From Acidobacteriota bacterium (GTDB lineage Bacteria; Zixibacteria; MSB-5A5; GN15; FEB-12), in NCBI GenBank assembly GCA_035529075.1, contig DATKXK010000014.1, positions 326,264-390,263 of the forward strand: a stretch of DNA of 64,000 nt, in the 5' to 3' direction. Within the stretch, counting starts at the first letter, position 1; each line of letters starts with the position of its first letter. A model generated the notes under the pieces. It was given only the letters and a program-made list of their open reading frames with translations, had not been told where the DNA came from and searched no databases. The translations under genes were made by a program, and so were the position numbers. This document shows, piece by piece, positions 27,038-36,379 of this stretch.

Positions 27038-30000
27038 GTGTCACGATTCGGAACATGGATGATCCGGCAGGTCGTCTGCGCGCTTTTGCCGTTCCTGGCC
27101 GTTGGCGCAGCGGACGGTGACGGACTGCTGTACGGCAGCAAGCAGCAGGTTGCCGATAATCCGGGCGATAACCGCGTGCAGCATCGTTGTCTGACCCCGG
27201 AGATCCCCGCCGCCACCTTCATTCCGCTGGAGCGGGAACATCCCTGGTCCCTTCCGAAGCAGGCGCTCGCCGCAGACTTCGAGACCACCGTCCGGTGCCT
27301 GGTCCTTCGGTTCAACTTCCAGTACGAGGACCCGGACAATCCCAACACGACCGGCCGGGGTCGTATGGATTTCTCGCCTCACCCGCTGCCGAACGAGTTT
27401 AATTCGGCCACGTCGGAGGATTCCATCGAGTACCTTCAGCGCGTGGGGCATTTCATCGATCCGCCGCCGCACGACTCCGCGTATTTCAACCGTCATATGC
27501 GCGCTCTGCGCACCTACTGGGAGACGGTTTCGGAAGACAAGATCACACTGGACTGGGATATCTTCCCGCTCGCCGGGGATTCGGCCTACGAGTTGCCGTA
27601 CGCCATGAATCACTACGGGCGGTGCGATTTCGACGACGTGGTCGAGGGCCTGGAACAGTTTTTCCTTGACTGTATCCGGCTTGCCGACACCGTGCATCTT
27701 CTGGACACCAACCATGCGGACATCGATTTTTCCGCATACGACGCGATATTGCTTTTCCACGCCGGGTCCGACCGCCAGAACGATGTCGGCTTTCCGCCCA
27801 CGTGCAACGATCTTTTCACCGGCTTTATTCGTTTCGGTGATTCCGTAGCCGTCGACGGCGGTGCGTACTTCGTCAGGACGGCCCTCATGGTGCCGGAGAC
27901 GGCGGTCCAGGATAACAGGGCGACCGCGCTTAACGCCGTGCTGGCGCATGAGTTCGGCCACCAACTGGGGCTCGTTGACCTGTATAATACGCGCAACTTT
28001 TTCAGCCAGCTCGGGGACTTCGCCCTGATGGACAACAACGGCTTCGGCACGGGGGTTGATTTCGGCTTCCCGGCCGGCTACGCCTTCGGCACCACGCCGC
28101 TGTATCCGATGGCCTGGTCGCGCGCCCACTTAGGCCTGGTGCCCGTAGTAGATTTCCGCCGGGCGGATTCCATCCAGGTGGTGGCGGCCGAGGTACTCTC
28201 ACATGGGATCAAGATCGCGCGCGTGCCGATATCGGAAACTGAATACTATCTCATCGAGAATCGGAATATCGATATCGACGGTCTCCAGGCGGGATCCCAG
28301 TTCGATACCCTCACCAACGTCATTCTCGGCCCGGCCAGGCGGGAGCCCGACAACTCCATCGTACTGACCGGCGAATACGATTTTCTCATGCCCGGCTCCG
28401 GCCTGCTCATTTTCCACGTCGACGAGGCCGTGGCATCGCTGGATTATGACGGTGACGGAGAACCGAATTTCTTTGATAACGACCTGCAACTGGACCCGGA
28501 CCGGAAATTTATCACGCTCGTGGAAGCTGACGGCCTGGTCAATTTCGGCGGCTACTACCGGGCCGGTTTCGGCCGGGCCGAGGATATGTTCCGCGACGAC
28601 CGGCAGAACAGCTTCACGCCGAACACCAACCCGCCCGCGATTGACAATTCCGGAAACAACACGCACGTGCACGTAACGGACATCAGGCGGGCCTATGACG
28701 ACAGTAAGCCCAAGGACCCGTACGTCGACAGCATTATGCTGTTCAGACTCAGGACCGACAAGCTGGCCGAGAATTTTCCGATCCGCGCCGGTGTGCCCGT
28801 AAAAGGGCTGTCGCCGGTTGCGGATGATCTTAACGGCGACGGCGTTGACGAGATACTCGTGGCCTCGGGGAAGCTGCTCTCGGCGTTCACCTCGTCCGGG
28901 GACGACTTCCTTGAGCTGGTCGATCCCTGCGCCGCTTGCCCCACCTATTACGATACCATGATTACGTCCATCAATCGTCGCACGTCGTATCAACCTCTCA
29001 AGGGTTACCCCGTGCCGCTGTACGTTGAAGCGGACCAGCCCATCACCGCCGGTCCGGTGACGGGTGATTTCGGCGTTGCGGCGGGCGACAAGTACGTGGC
29101 TATCGGATATCCCCTTGATACGTTCGGACTGAATTTCAACGTGGTGCTTTACGGAGCACGGGACGACGACGATGACGGGCAGGCCGACGGCGTTGACGCC
29201 ATCACCACGGTCGGACGACCGATGGAGCTTTCCTTTGGTGACCGCCTGTACGTCCTGACCGACAGCGGCAAGGTGTATCGCCAGGATTCGCTGTTTTTCG
29301 CACCGTCGAATCCCACCTTTGAGTTGTCCGATGACGTATACTACGGCGTCTGCCGTCTCGGCGGTCGGTTGGTTGTGCTCGGTGGGAGGGAGGCCGTCAC
29401 CGGCGTCGGCGCCGCGACGACTGTTCACTGCCTCGATGATTCGGTGTACAGTTACCTGTTGCCCGGCAGCTACATCTACGGACCCGTCACGGTTGACGTC
29501 AATCGCGACGGCCGGCCGGAAATCGTTGCCTTCTCGGAGGACGGGGACGCCGTCTACTTGACGGTGGACACGACCAATCGGGCACCCTCGTTCTCGATTC
29601 TGAAGCAGAAGGAGACCGGATACCGGATCACCGTAAAGCCGTCGATCGCCGACGTGGACCTTGACGGCCGTCCGGACGTCATCACCGCCGGGCCGAACGC
29701 GGTTTATGCCTTCGGCGGCGGATTGAACCTGAAAACGGATTTCCCTATTGAGATTGATGACCGTTTTACGGATGCGGAGGTCATCACGACCGTCGTTGTG
29801 GCCGACATACAGCGGGGCGGTCTGCCCGAGTTGATCCTTTCGACCAGTGCCGGCAATTTCTATGCGTACGGCCAGCAGCTTGCGGCGGGTTTCCCTCTCA
29901 ATTCCGGCGAGCAGGCCCGGGTGTATTCCGACGGGGCGGCGGTCGTGTTTCATGATTCGACCGGCGGAAGGCTTGGCTACCTCGGCGGCGACGGCTGGTT

Positions 30001-30406
30001 CTACGCCTGGGAAGTCGATGCCGACACCGTGAGGAATTTCTGGCCGATGTCCGGCGGCACGGCCTCCGGCGCCTTTACCTTCGACCAGTCGCTCCTGCCG
30101 GCCGAACAGACGTTTGCCAAGAGCTTTCCCGATGAGCGTTTTTACAACTATCCCAACCCCGTGCTTGACGGCCGCACGACGATTCGTTATTTCCTTGGTG
30201 AGACGCCCGATCGCGTGACACTGAACATCTATGACCTGTCCGGTGAGCGGATCGCTCGTTTTACCGGTCCGACGGCCGGTGGTACTGACAACGAAGTCAT
30301 CTGGGAGTGCGACGGCGTAACGGGCGGCGTGTATCGTTGTGTGATCGAAGTGGATTTCGGCGGGCAACGGCGCACAGCCTTTACGGACATAGCCATCATA
30401 AGGTAG
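27038..30406 (+). CDS. M6-family metalloprotease with T9SS sorting domain
   Basis: 1122 residues from the GTG at 27038, which has AGAGG six bases upstream; an ATG seven codons later is possible. A signal peptide covers about 1-27. The catalytic zinc motif HEFGHQLGLVD begins at H304, typical of immune-inhibitor-A (M6) proteases. A middle region has FG-GAP-like sequence (VADDLNGDGVDEILVASG, IADVDLDGRPDVITAG). The last 90 residues are a FlgD-like sorting domain (RFYNYPNPVLDGRTTIRYFL, then NIYDLSGERIARF). It is probably delivered to the surface by the PorU/PorV-like pair directly upstream, from which it is separated by 10 bases. The natural substrate is unknown; self-maturation or processing of other cargo are both possible. 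Confidence 0.85.
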   Translation: MSRFGTWMIRQVVCALLPFLAVGAADGDGLLYGSKQQVADNPGDNRVQHRCLTPEIPAATFIPLEREHPWSLPKQALAADFETTVRCLVLRFNFQYEDPDNPNTTGRGRMDFSPHPLPNEFNSATSEDSIEYLQRVGHFIDPPPHDSAYFNRHMRALRTYWETVSEDKITLDWDIFPLAGDSAYELPYAMNHYGRCDFDDVVEGLEQFFLDCIRLADTVHLLDTNHADIDFSAYDAILLFHAGSDRQNDVGFPPTCNDLFTGFIRFGDSVAVDGGAYFVRTALMVPETAVQDNRATALNAVLAHEFGHQLGLVDLYNTRNFFSQLGDFALMDNNGFGTGVDFGFPAGYAFGTTPLYPMAWSRAHLGLVPVVDFRRADSIQVVAAEVLSHGIKIARVPISETEYYLIENRNIDIDGLQAGSQFDTLTNVILGPARREPDNSIVLTGEYDFLMPGSGLLIFHVDEAVASLDYDGDGEPNFFDNDLQLDPDRKFITLVEADGLVNFGGYYRAGFGRAEDMFRDDRQNSFTPNTNPPAIDNSGNNTHVHVTDIRRAYDDSKPKDPYVDSIMLFRLRTDKLAENFPIRAGVPVKGLSPVADDLNGDGVDEILVASGKLLSAFTSSGDDFLELVDPCAACPTYYDTMITSINRRTSYQPLKGYPVPLYVEADQPITAGPVTGDFGVAAGDKYVAIGYPLDTFGLNFNVVLYGARDDDDDGQADGVDAITTVGRPMELSFGDRLYVLTDSGKVYRQDSLFFAPSNPTFELSDDVYYGVCRLGGRLVVLGGREAVTGVGAATTVHCLDDSVYSYLLPGSYIYGPVTVDVNRDGRPEIVAFSEDGDAVYLTVDTTNRAPSFSILKQKETGYRITVKPSIADVDLDGRPDVITAGPNAVYAFGGGLNLKTDFPIEIDDRFTDAEVITTVVVADIQRGGLPELILSTSAGNFYAYGQQLAAGFPLNSGEQARVYSDGAAVVFHDSTGGRLGYLGGDGWFYAWEVDADTVRNFWPMSGGTASGAFTFDQSLLPAEQTFAKSFPDERFYNYPNPVLDGRTTIRYFLGETPDRVTLNIYDLSGERIARFTGPTAGGTDNEVIWECDGVTGGVYRCVIEVDFGGQRRTAFTDIAIIR

Positions 30407-30416
30407 GAGGCCTCGA

Positions 30417-31337
30417 GTGACGAACCGACGCGGACGGATATCGATCCTGATCATGGGCACGGTGCTGGCGGTGATGTACGGCCTGGCCGATGCCTCAACT
30501 GTGCGCAGCTCCGTTTTCGACCGCGGTCTGCAGGAGATCAGGGTCGCATACTCTGCTTCCGCTCTTGCCGCTCAGGACGTCGACGTCGGTGACCAGGCAG
30601 GCGGCGAATCCGTGAAGGTCGGTGCAGCCAGTGGCCTCAAGCGGCGATCACCGGCCAAGGCGTTTGCGCTGTCTTTGGCCGTGCCGGGCCTCGGCCAGTA
30701 CTACCTGGGCAGCCGCGTCAAGTCGGTGCTGTTCTTCGGAGCCGAGATAGCAGTCTGGACGCTGCACTTTACATGGCTCGCCGACGGCGGGGACAAGACG
30801 GATCTATTCGAGGCTTACGCCGACACGTACTGGGGGGGAAGTCGCTACGTTTACTTTCTCGAGACAGTGTATGGCGTAAGCAACGACCATGAGCTGGATC
30901 CCGGGGAGCCCGGAATGACTCACAACCTGCCCGATACCAAGACTCAGCAGTATTATGAGATGATCGGCAAGTATGACCAGTTCGGGTGGGGCTGGGCAGA
31001 CGCCTACGCCAACGGCAACCCCGGGGACACCGTGAACTCGACTACGTATTCGCTGCAACCTATCGACGTCGTCAAACCGGACTCACCCCTCCGCGACAAG
31101 TACGAGGATATGCGGCACGATGCCAACCGGACACTTGATCGCGCCAACAAAATGATCATGGTCTCGATGGCCAACCGGCTTATCAGCGCTTTCGAAGCGT
31201 ACTTCGCGGCCAAGAGCGCCAACAGCCGCATCAGGGAACAGGACAGCGAATTCGGACGGATAGGCGTGAAAGCACAGCTTTGCTCCTACACCTCCTTCAA
31301 TGACACGCCGTTCCTGAAAGTGAGCTACAGGTTTTGA
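30417..31337 (+). CDS. DUF5683-like membrane protein, first paralogue
   Basis: 306 residues from a GTG with GGTAGGAGG upstream. A signal-like helix spans about 8-25. The core KAFALSLAVPGLGQYYLGSR followed by a hydrophobic helix (VLFFGAEIAVWTLHF) is the pattern of the DUF5683 family, common in Bacteroidetes and relatives. A second amphipathic stretch near DRANKMIMVSMANRLISAFEA recurs in the next gene. The C-terminus (FLKVSYRF) ends like an outer-membrane strand. The role is unknown. Spacing of 10 bases from the M6 protease and 2 bases to the paralogue shows they are cotranscribed. Confidence 0.75.
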   Translation: MTNRRGRISILIMGTVLAVMYGLADASTVRSSVFDRGLQEIRVAYSASALAAQDVDVGDQAGGESVKVGAASGLKRRSPAKAFALSLAVPGLGQYYLGSRVKSVLFFGAEIAVWTLHFTWLADGGDKTDLFEAYADTYWGGSRYVYFLETVYGVSNDHELDPGEPGMTHNLPDTKTQQYYEMIGKYDQFGWGWADAYANGNPGDTVNSTTYSLQPIDVVKPDSPLRDKYEDMRHDANRTLDRANKMIMVSMANRLISAFEAYFAAKSANSRIREQDSEFGRIGVKAQLCSYTSFNDTPFLKVSYRF

Positions 31338-31339
31338 GC

Positions 31340-32146
31340 ATGTGTAAACGTGCGGGCATGAAGAGACTGGTAGCCATAGCGGTCCTGTGGGCCGCGACCT
31401 CGGCGGCCGCCCGCACCGTCCAGTTGAAACCTACGCCCGTCCGGGACGCGCTGGACGCCTCCATCCGCGAGTACGCCCTTGCCGGTGAATTCGACCGTGT
31501 CAATGATGCCTCCGCCGGCACACAGCCGTCCGGAGAACCTGCGTCGCCGGCCGGCAGATCGGTTTTCAAGGCCGGCCTGCTGTCAGCGCTGGTGCCCGGC
31601 GCCGGTGAGTATTACCTCGGCAATCGGGGTAAGGCGCGGTTCTTTTTCGCGGCCGAGGCGCTGACCTGGCTCGGATACATCTCCTTCAGAACGTATGGGA
31701 ACTGGAAGCGGGACGACTACATTCGTTATGCGTCCGTGCATGCCAACGCACAACTGGAGGGCAGGGAGGATGATTTCCTCGACCTGGTCGGATTCTATGA
31801 CGATATCGATCAGTACAACTCCCTGGCCCGCGTACTTGACCCCACCCGTCCCTACCTCGAGGACACTCCAGAAAACCACTGGCGATGGCACACCCTCGAG
31901 GATAGGTTTGCCTTTCGTCACCTCAAGAATCGCAGCCGTGACGCCTACCTGCGCGCTAATTTCATGATCGGGGTCGCCATCGTGGACAGACTGATTTCGG
32001 TGGTGGACGCGGTGCGCGACGCCAGGCGGATGCAGCGGCGTCTGGATGGGTCCTTTTCGCGGCATGACGACCGTAGAGTGCGAATTGCGGTGAACCCCCT
32101 GGCGGCCAGGAACCAGGTCACCCTGACTATCCTTACGGGTTTCTGA
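31340..32146 (+). CDS. DUF5683-like membrane protein, second paralogue
   Basis: About 268 residues from the ATG at 31340; a TTG at 31334 overlapping the previous stop and an ATG at 31358 are alternatives. The signal peptide (MKRLVAIAVLWAATSAAA) is followed by KAGLLSALVPGAGEYYLGNR and the helix ARFFFAAEALTWLGYI, aligned with the preceding gene. Later, YLRANFMIGVAIVDRLISVVDA corresponds to the second helix there. The two are therefore an old tandem duplication now well diverged. Function is unknown. They may work together as a membrane-associated pair within the secretion cluster. Confidence 0.72.
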   Translation: MCKRAGMKRLVAIAVLWAATSAAARTVQLKPTPVRDALDASIREYALAGEFDRVNDASAGTQPSGEPASPAGRSVFKAGLLSALVPGAGEYYLGNRGKARFFFAAEALTWLGYISFRTYGNWKRDDYIRYASVHANAQLEGREDDFLDLVGFYDDIDQYNSLARVLDPTRPYLEDTPENHWRWHTLEDRFAFRHLKNRSRDAYLRANFMIGVAIVDRLISVVDAVRDARRMQRRLDGSFSRHDDRRVRIAVNPLAARNQVTLTILTGF

Positions 32147-32148
32147 TC

Positions 32149-33114
32149 ATGCAACGCAACGCCCTCAGTCTTGTCCTGTCGGCATTATGTCTGTTCCTGG
32201 CAGGGTGCGGCGGCGCACGCAGAGCGGTGCCCGAATCTCGGCCGGTCGTCAAACGACCGCTTGCCCTGCTGGTCTCGCAAGAGATATCCGGCCGGATTCT
32301 TCAGCAAAGGTTGAGCGAGCCGTTCGGCCTGGCCGTGGACAACAGCGGGACGTTGTACGTGGCCGATGCCGGCAACAACCGGATCGTACATTTCAACAGT
32401 GACCTGGACCCGGATCGAGACTTCGGCGGATACGGCAGCCGCCCCGGGCTGTTTGACGGCCCGGGATTCATGGTCGTCGACAACAGCCTGAACCTGCTGG
32501 TCTCGGACGGCGGCAATCGCCGCGTGGCCCGATGCGACGGCAAGCTCAACTACGTCAACGAAATCCAACTTGTAGACGACGAAGATCCATTGAAGTTCGG
32601 GCTCATTTCCGGAGTCGCGGTGACTGACTATGGTGAGGTCTGGGTGGCCGACCGGGAAAACAACCGCGTAGCCGTGTTTGACAACCTCGGTCGCTTCGAC
32701 CGCTTCATCGGAGAGTTCGGTTACGCCGGGGGGGAACTATCCAGCCCCGAAAAGATCTACCACGATGCCGGGGGGCCGTTTGTGGTCTGCGATGCCGGCA
32801 ACGGACGTCTGGTCTTCTACGATGATTACGGCAATTACTCCCACCAGCTTGCCGCTGACGCCTTCGACTACCCCATAGCCCTCGCAGCCGATCGCCAGCG
32901 GCACTACTGGGTGCTGGACGGCCGCAGCGGCGTGCTGTTCTGCTTCTCGCTCAGCGGCGAACCGCTGTTCAGGGCGGGGCCCCTTCTGCCCGGCACCAGT
33001 CTGTCATTGCGGAAACCATCGGACGTTGCCGTGCTGCGCGATGGCCGCCTTGTTATTGCTGACACCGGCAACCACCGGTTGCTTGTTTGTACGGTCGTCT
33101 ATGAAGAACCCTGA
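32149..33114 (+). CDS. NHL-repeat beta-propeller lipoprotein
   Basis: 321 residues. The lipobox LFLAGC (cysteine about residue 21) follows a signal peptide, so the protein is membrane-anchored. The rest is a six-bladed NHL-type propeller, with repeats such as LYVADAGNNRIVHFN, LLVSDGGNRRVARCD, VWVADRENNRVAVFD, FVVCDAGNGRLVFYD and LVIADTGNHRLLVC. Such propellers bind proteins or glycans. The gene starts 2 bases after the previous stop and ends 12 bases before the large barrel gene. It is a candidate accessory lipoprotein of the secretion assembly. Confidence 0.85.
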   Translation: MQRNALSLVLSALCLFLAGCGGARRAVPESRPVVKRPLALLVSQEISGRILQQRLSEPFGLAVDNSGTLYVADAGNNRIVHFNSDLDPDRDFGGYGSRPGLFDGPGFMVVDNSLNLLVSDGGNRRVARCDGKLNYVNEIQLVDDEDPLKFGLISGVAVTDYGEVWVADRENNRVAVFDNLGRFDRFIGEFGYAGGELSSPEKIYHDAGGPFVVCDAGNGRLVFYDDYGNYSHQLAADAFDYPIALAADRQRHYWVLDGRSGVLFCFSLSGEPLFRAGPLLPGTSLSLRKPSDVAVLRDGRLVIADTGNHRLLVCTVVYEEP

Positions 33115-33126
33115 CGTCCCAGCGCT

Positions 33127-36100
33127 ATGTGCCAGGTGTCCGCGAAAGCCATACTTCTCTCAGCCGGAATCCTGATTGCTTTACCCGTTCGATCTCATGC
33201 GCGGACGGATCTGCGCCTGATCGGCGGCGAGATCTCGGAGCGCGTCACCACCGGCTCGCCGCATATCTTCTCCGGCTCGGACACCCTACGGCTCAACGGC
33301 AGGCTTCTCAGGCCCGGAATCGATTACCGGTTTGTAGTCGGTGAAGGGTACTTCGACCTGTCCGGACTGGTGCCCGGCGGTGACGACACTTTGCAGGTGA
33401 TCTATGAGCGAGTGCCCGCCTGGCTGGCCCGGTCGTACGGCCGACCGCTTCCCCGGGCGGTTCCGGCGGCACAGGGCGCGCCGTCCCTGTCATTGCCACG
33501 CCCCGAAAAACCGCCCGCCGGTTCCTTCGGCTCCCGCGTGAAGCTCTCAGGAGCCAAATCCTTCAGGCTGTCGGCACGTTCGGCGGGCGCTTCTGAATTC
33601 GGTCAGTCCCTTGACCTGACCCTGGCCGGCGAACTGGCCGAAGGTGTGCAGGTGGCCGGCTCAATATCGGATCGTGGTTTCGATCCCGCCTACGGCACGG
33701 CCAACAGCCGGCTGAGTGAACTGGACAAGGTCAACCTCGCCCTGACTTCCCGGCGGCTTACGGCGCAGATTGGAGATATCGCCGTGGCTGATCCCGGCCG
33801 CGGCCCTGGGGGCAAGGCGATCTCCGGAGCTTCGTTCAAGCTGACGTATCCCCGCTGGCACGTGCACGGAACCGCCGCTCGGCCCCGGGGAACGTATACG
33901 AGCTTCGAGTTGACGGGCCAGGACGGTTCTCAGGGACCTTACCAGATAGGCGAGGGGAGCCGGGCACGCCCCATTGTGCCCGGTTCGGAATCGGTCTGGC
34001 TGGACGGGCGGCTGCTGGAACGTGGGGCCGGCAAGGATTACACGGTTGACTACCCCACCGGCAGGATCACGTTCAACGCCAATCGGCCTATAGACGGGCG
34101 CTCGCGAATAGAAGTCGACTATGAACCCCGGATGACCGAGTACAAAGGGGAATTGCTGGCTTTCGGAACCGGTGGACAGTCCGAGGATTCAACCCTTTTC
34201 TTCTCGGCCGAGGTGCTTCGGGAGGGCGACGACAAGGATCAACTGCTCTCCGGCGACCTTTCGGACACTGACCTCGCGCTTCTTGAGGCGGCCGGAGATT
34301 CGGTTGCGGCGCGCTCCGGTGTGATACCGGACAGCACGGGGTCGTACGCACTGGTAAATGACAGTCTGCCGGATTCGGTGTATCAGCACGTAGGTGAGGG
34401 CGAGGGTGACTTCAGTGTCACTTTCAGCTTTGTCGGCAGGGGCAAGGGTGACTACAGGTTCCTCGGCTCCGACAATTATGAGTACGTCGGTCCCGGGCAG
34501 GGTGACTACCTGCCGATCGTCGTAGTGCCGGCGGCACGACGGACGTCCCGTTACAGCACGGTCATAGGCTTACGCCCCCGGGGGCTGGGGGAGCTGCGGC
34601 TCGACCTGCGCGCCTCGCGGTTCGACCGCAATCTCTGGTCGTCGCGTGATGATAATGACAACGACGGCATCTACTACGATTTGCAGTCTTATAAAGAGTG
34701 GCAGGCCAACGGCCGCACAAGCTTTGTGAAGGCGCACCGCCGCATTCGCCAGGCTGAATACAACGCCCGCGAGCGCATCAACCGGGCCGACTTCCGCCGC
34801 GATTTCCTCCTCCCGGAGGCGTTTGTTGCCGCCTCTGATGAAGCCCTGCACGATGTCAGCGCCTCGGTCAGCCCGTGGCGTGTCCTCTCCATCGGTGCCT
34901 CTTACGCCGACCTCGATTACGAGGGGGAATTCGATTCCCGATCCGGCGGCCTGGGCGCCGAACTGATTCCTCTCGACAGGTTGCGCCTGCACGGAGCCTG
35001 GCGGCGGGCCGTGGCTCGGCTGGCCGGCGCAAGCCTTTCGGGCGACGGGACCCTGACCCGGTTCGACGGCGGTGTGACCGTGGAGCCGTCCGAGGGAAGC
35101 GCCGTCTCCGCCGCATACGAGAGGGACGTGCGACGAAACGAATACTCCACCGAGCCGCGCGGTACGCGTTTCAACCGTGTCCGTCTGGGGCTGTATCGTG
35201 AGCAGGACGACGTGCAGTACGAGTACTTCGCCGAGGATTCTCTGAGCACCGGCTGGTCACAATCGCTGGTCCGCAATCGCGTCAGTGCCACGTCGAATCG
35301 TCAGATGGGCGTGCTCAGCTACGACGCGGCGGTCTCATACCAGTGGCTCAGGCAGCCCGACCTCAGAGGTGAGAATTTCCTGAGCAGGCTGAACCTGCGG
35401 TACAACAACGTACGCCGCAGGCTCATACTGGGTGCAGGATACCAGGTATCCGATGAACGGAGGAACGCACGCGGTATCACCTATCTTGAGGTTGAGCCGG
35501 GACAGGGGAATTTCTCGCGGGAAGATGGCCAGTTCGTCCCCGATCCGGACGGCAAGTATATCCAGGTCGAGGAGATTCTGTCCGATGACGCGCGGGTCCG
35601 ACGCGGCGACAAGAGCTTCCACATCGACAAAGACTGGCGGCTGATCCTGGTGCGTTTCACCTCGAATATCGAAGAGGAATTGCTCGAGGGCGGCCAAAGA
35701 AACCTGTGGTGGGTGCTTCCCTTCTACAGCGACGAGAGCCAGCCGTACCTTTATTATAACCGGCGTTACAATGCGGACGTGCGCCTTTTCCCGGTACGGG
35801 CCTTCTATGCGCTTAACCTCCAGTTCGCACAGGACCTGGAGAAACGTGACATAGCGGGGACAACGCGCCGCCGACGCGATACGCGGGGGGCCGTGTCCCT
35901 GAAACAGTCCCTTGTCAACACCTTCGTCGAGGAAAGTGCTGAGTTCTTCGAGAACGAGCGGGACGCCTACTTCACGGGTGCGGGCGAAATCAACGGCTAC
36001 AAGCTGGGGCTGTCAGTGCGCCAGGCCGTCGGCAGGGGCGAAGTCAGCGGCGGCGGCACCTTTCGACGGGCCGAAACGAGCCTGGACGAAACCTCGGTGC

Positions 36101-36378
36101 AGTATGCCCTCACGGCTGGTTTTCGGGCGGTCCTGCTCAGCCGTGGAGAACTTCGCCTGTCCACGGAACTGTACCGGCAGAACCTTGACAACCTGGCCGG
36201 GCCGCCGTCCTTCCGGCTTACAGACAACCGCCCCGGCGAGCGCGGTGCGCTCTGGTCGCTGTCCTTGCGCTACGGTGTCAAGTCCGGCGTGCGGGTGAAT
36301 CTCTCCGTCAACGGCCGGCACGCCGACGACCGGACTGCGCGTGTGGTGGCCCGCAGCGAGGTGGTGGCAAGCTTCTGA
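33127..36378 (+). CDS. Large predicted outer-membrane beta-barrel protein with SprA-reminiscent motifs
   Basis: 1083 residues with a signal peptide (about 1-24). Near residues 290-340 the pattern SVWLDGRLLERGAGKDYTVD, then YPTGRITFNANRPI and SRIEVDYEP, resembles the repeated LGGRxLxxGxDYTVDY module of SprA/Sov, the T9SS translocon. A shorter version lies near the N-terminus (LRLNGRLLRPGIDYRF). Another unit repeats G-x-G-D-Y (VGEGEGDFSV, GRGKGDYRFLG, VGPGQGDYLP, and later EPGQGNFS and DPDGKYIQ). The second half alternates polar and aromatic residues as barrel strands do, and the protein ends in VVASF. It is less than half the size of SprA, so equivalence is speculative. It could instead be a conserved FCB surface barrel of unknown role. 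Confidence 0.7.
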   Translation: MCQVSAKAILLSAGILIALPVRSHARTDLRLIGGEISERVTTGSPHIFSGSDTLRLNGRLLRPGIDYRFVVGEGYFDLSGLVPGGDDTLQVIYERVPAWLARSYGRPLPRAVPAAQGAPSLSLPRPEKPPAGSFGSRVKLSGAKSFRLSARSAGASEFGQSLDLTLAGELAEGVQVAGSISDRGFDPAYGTANSRLSELDKVNLALTSRRLTAQIGDIAVADPGRGPGGKAISGASFKLTYPRWHVHGTAARPRGTYTSFELTGQDGSQGPYQIGEGSRARPIVPGSESVWLDGRLLERGAGKDYTVDYPTGRITFNANRPIDGRSRIEVDYEPRMTEYKGELLAFGTGGQSEDSTLFFSAEVLREGDDKDQLLSGDLSDTDLALLEAAGDSVAARSGVIPDSTGSYALVNDSLPDSVYQHVGEGEGDFSVTFSFVGRGKGDYRFLGSDNYEYVGPGQGDYLPIVVVPAARRTSRYSTVIGLRPRGLGELRLDLRASRFDRNLWSSRDDNDNDGIYYDLQSYKEWQANGRTSFVKAHRRIRQAEYNARERINRADFRRDFLLPEAFVAASDEALHDVSASVSPWRVLSIGASYADLDYEGEFDSRSGGLGAELIPLDRLRLHGAWRRAVARLAGASLSGDGTLTRFDGGVTVEPSEGSAVSAAYERDVRRNEYSTEPRGTRFNRVRLGLYREQDDVQYEYFAEDSLSTGWSQSLVRNRVSATSNRQMGVLSYDAAVSYQWLRQPDLRGENFLSRLNLRYNNVRRRLILGAGYQVSDERRNARGITYLEVEPGQGNFSREDGQFVPDPDGKYIQVEEILSDDARVRRGDKSFHIDKDWRLILVRFTSNIEEELLEGGQRNLWWVLPFYSDESQPYLYYNRRYNADVRLFPVRAFYALNLQFAQDLEKRDIAGTTRRRRDTRGAVSLKQSLVNTFVEESAEFFENERDAYFTGAGEINGYKLGLSVRQAVGRGEVSGGGTFRRAETSLDETSVQYALTAGFRAVLLSRGELRLSTELYRQNLDNLAGPPSFRLTDNRPGERGALWSLSLRYGVKSGVRVNLSVNGRHADDRTARVVARSEVVASF

Positions 36379-36379
36379 G

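Noticed and set aside
28199-30460. A 753-codon open frame antisense to the M6 protease gene
   Set aside because: It is the mirror of a well-supported gene in GC-rich DNA, lacks domains and a sensible ribosome site, and its product is a mix of Arg, Val and Gly typical of shadow frames.
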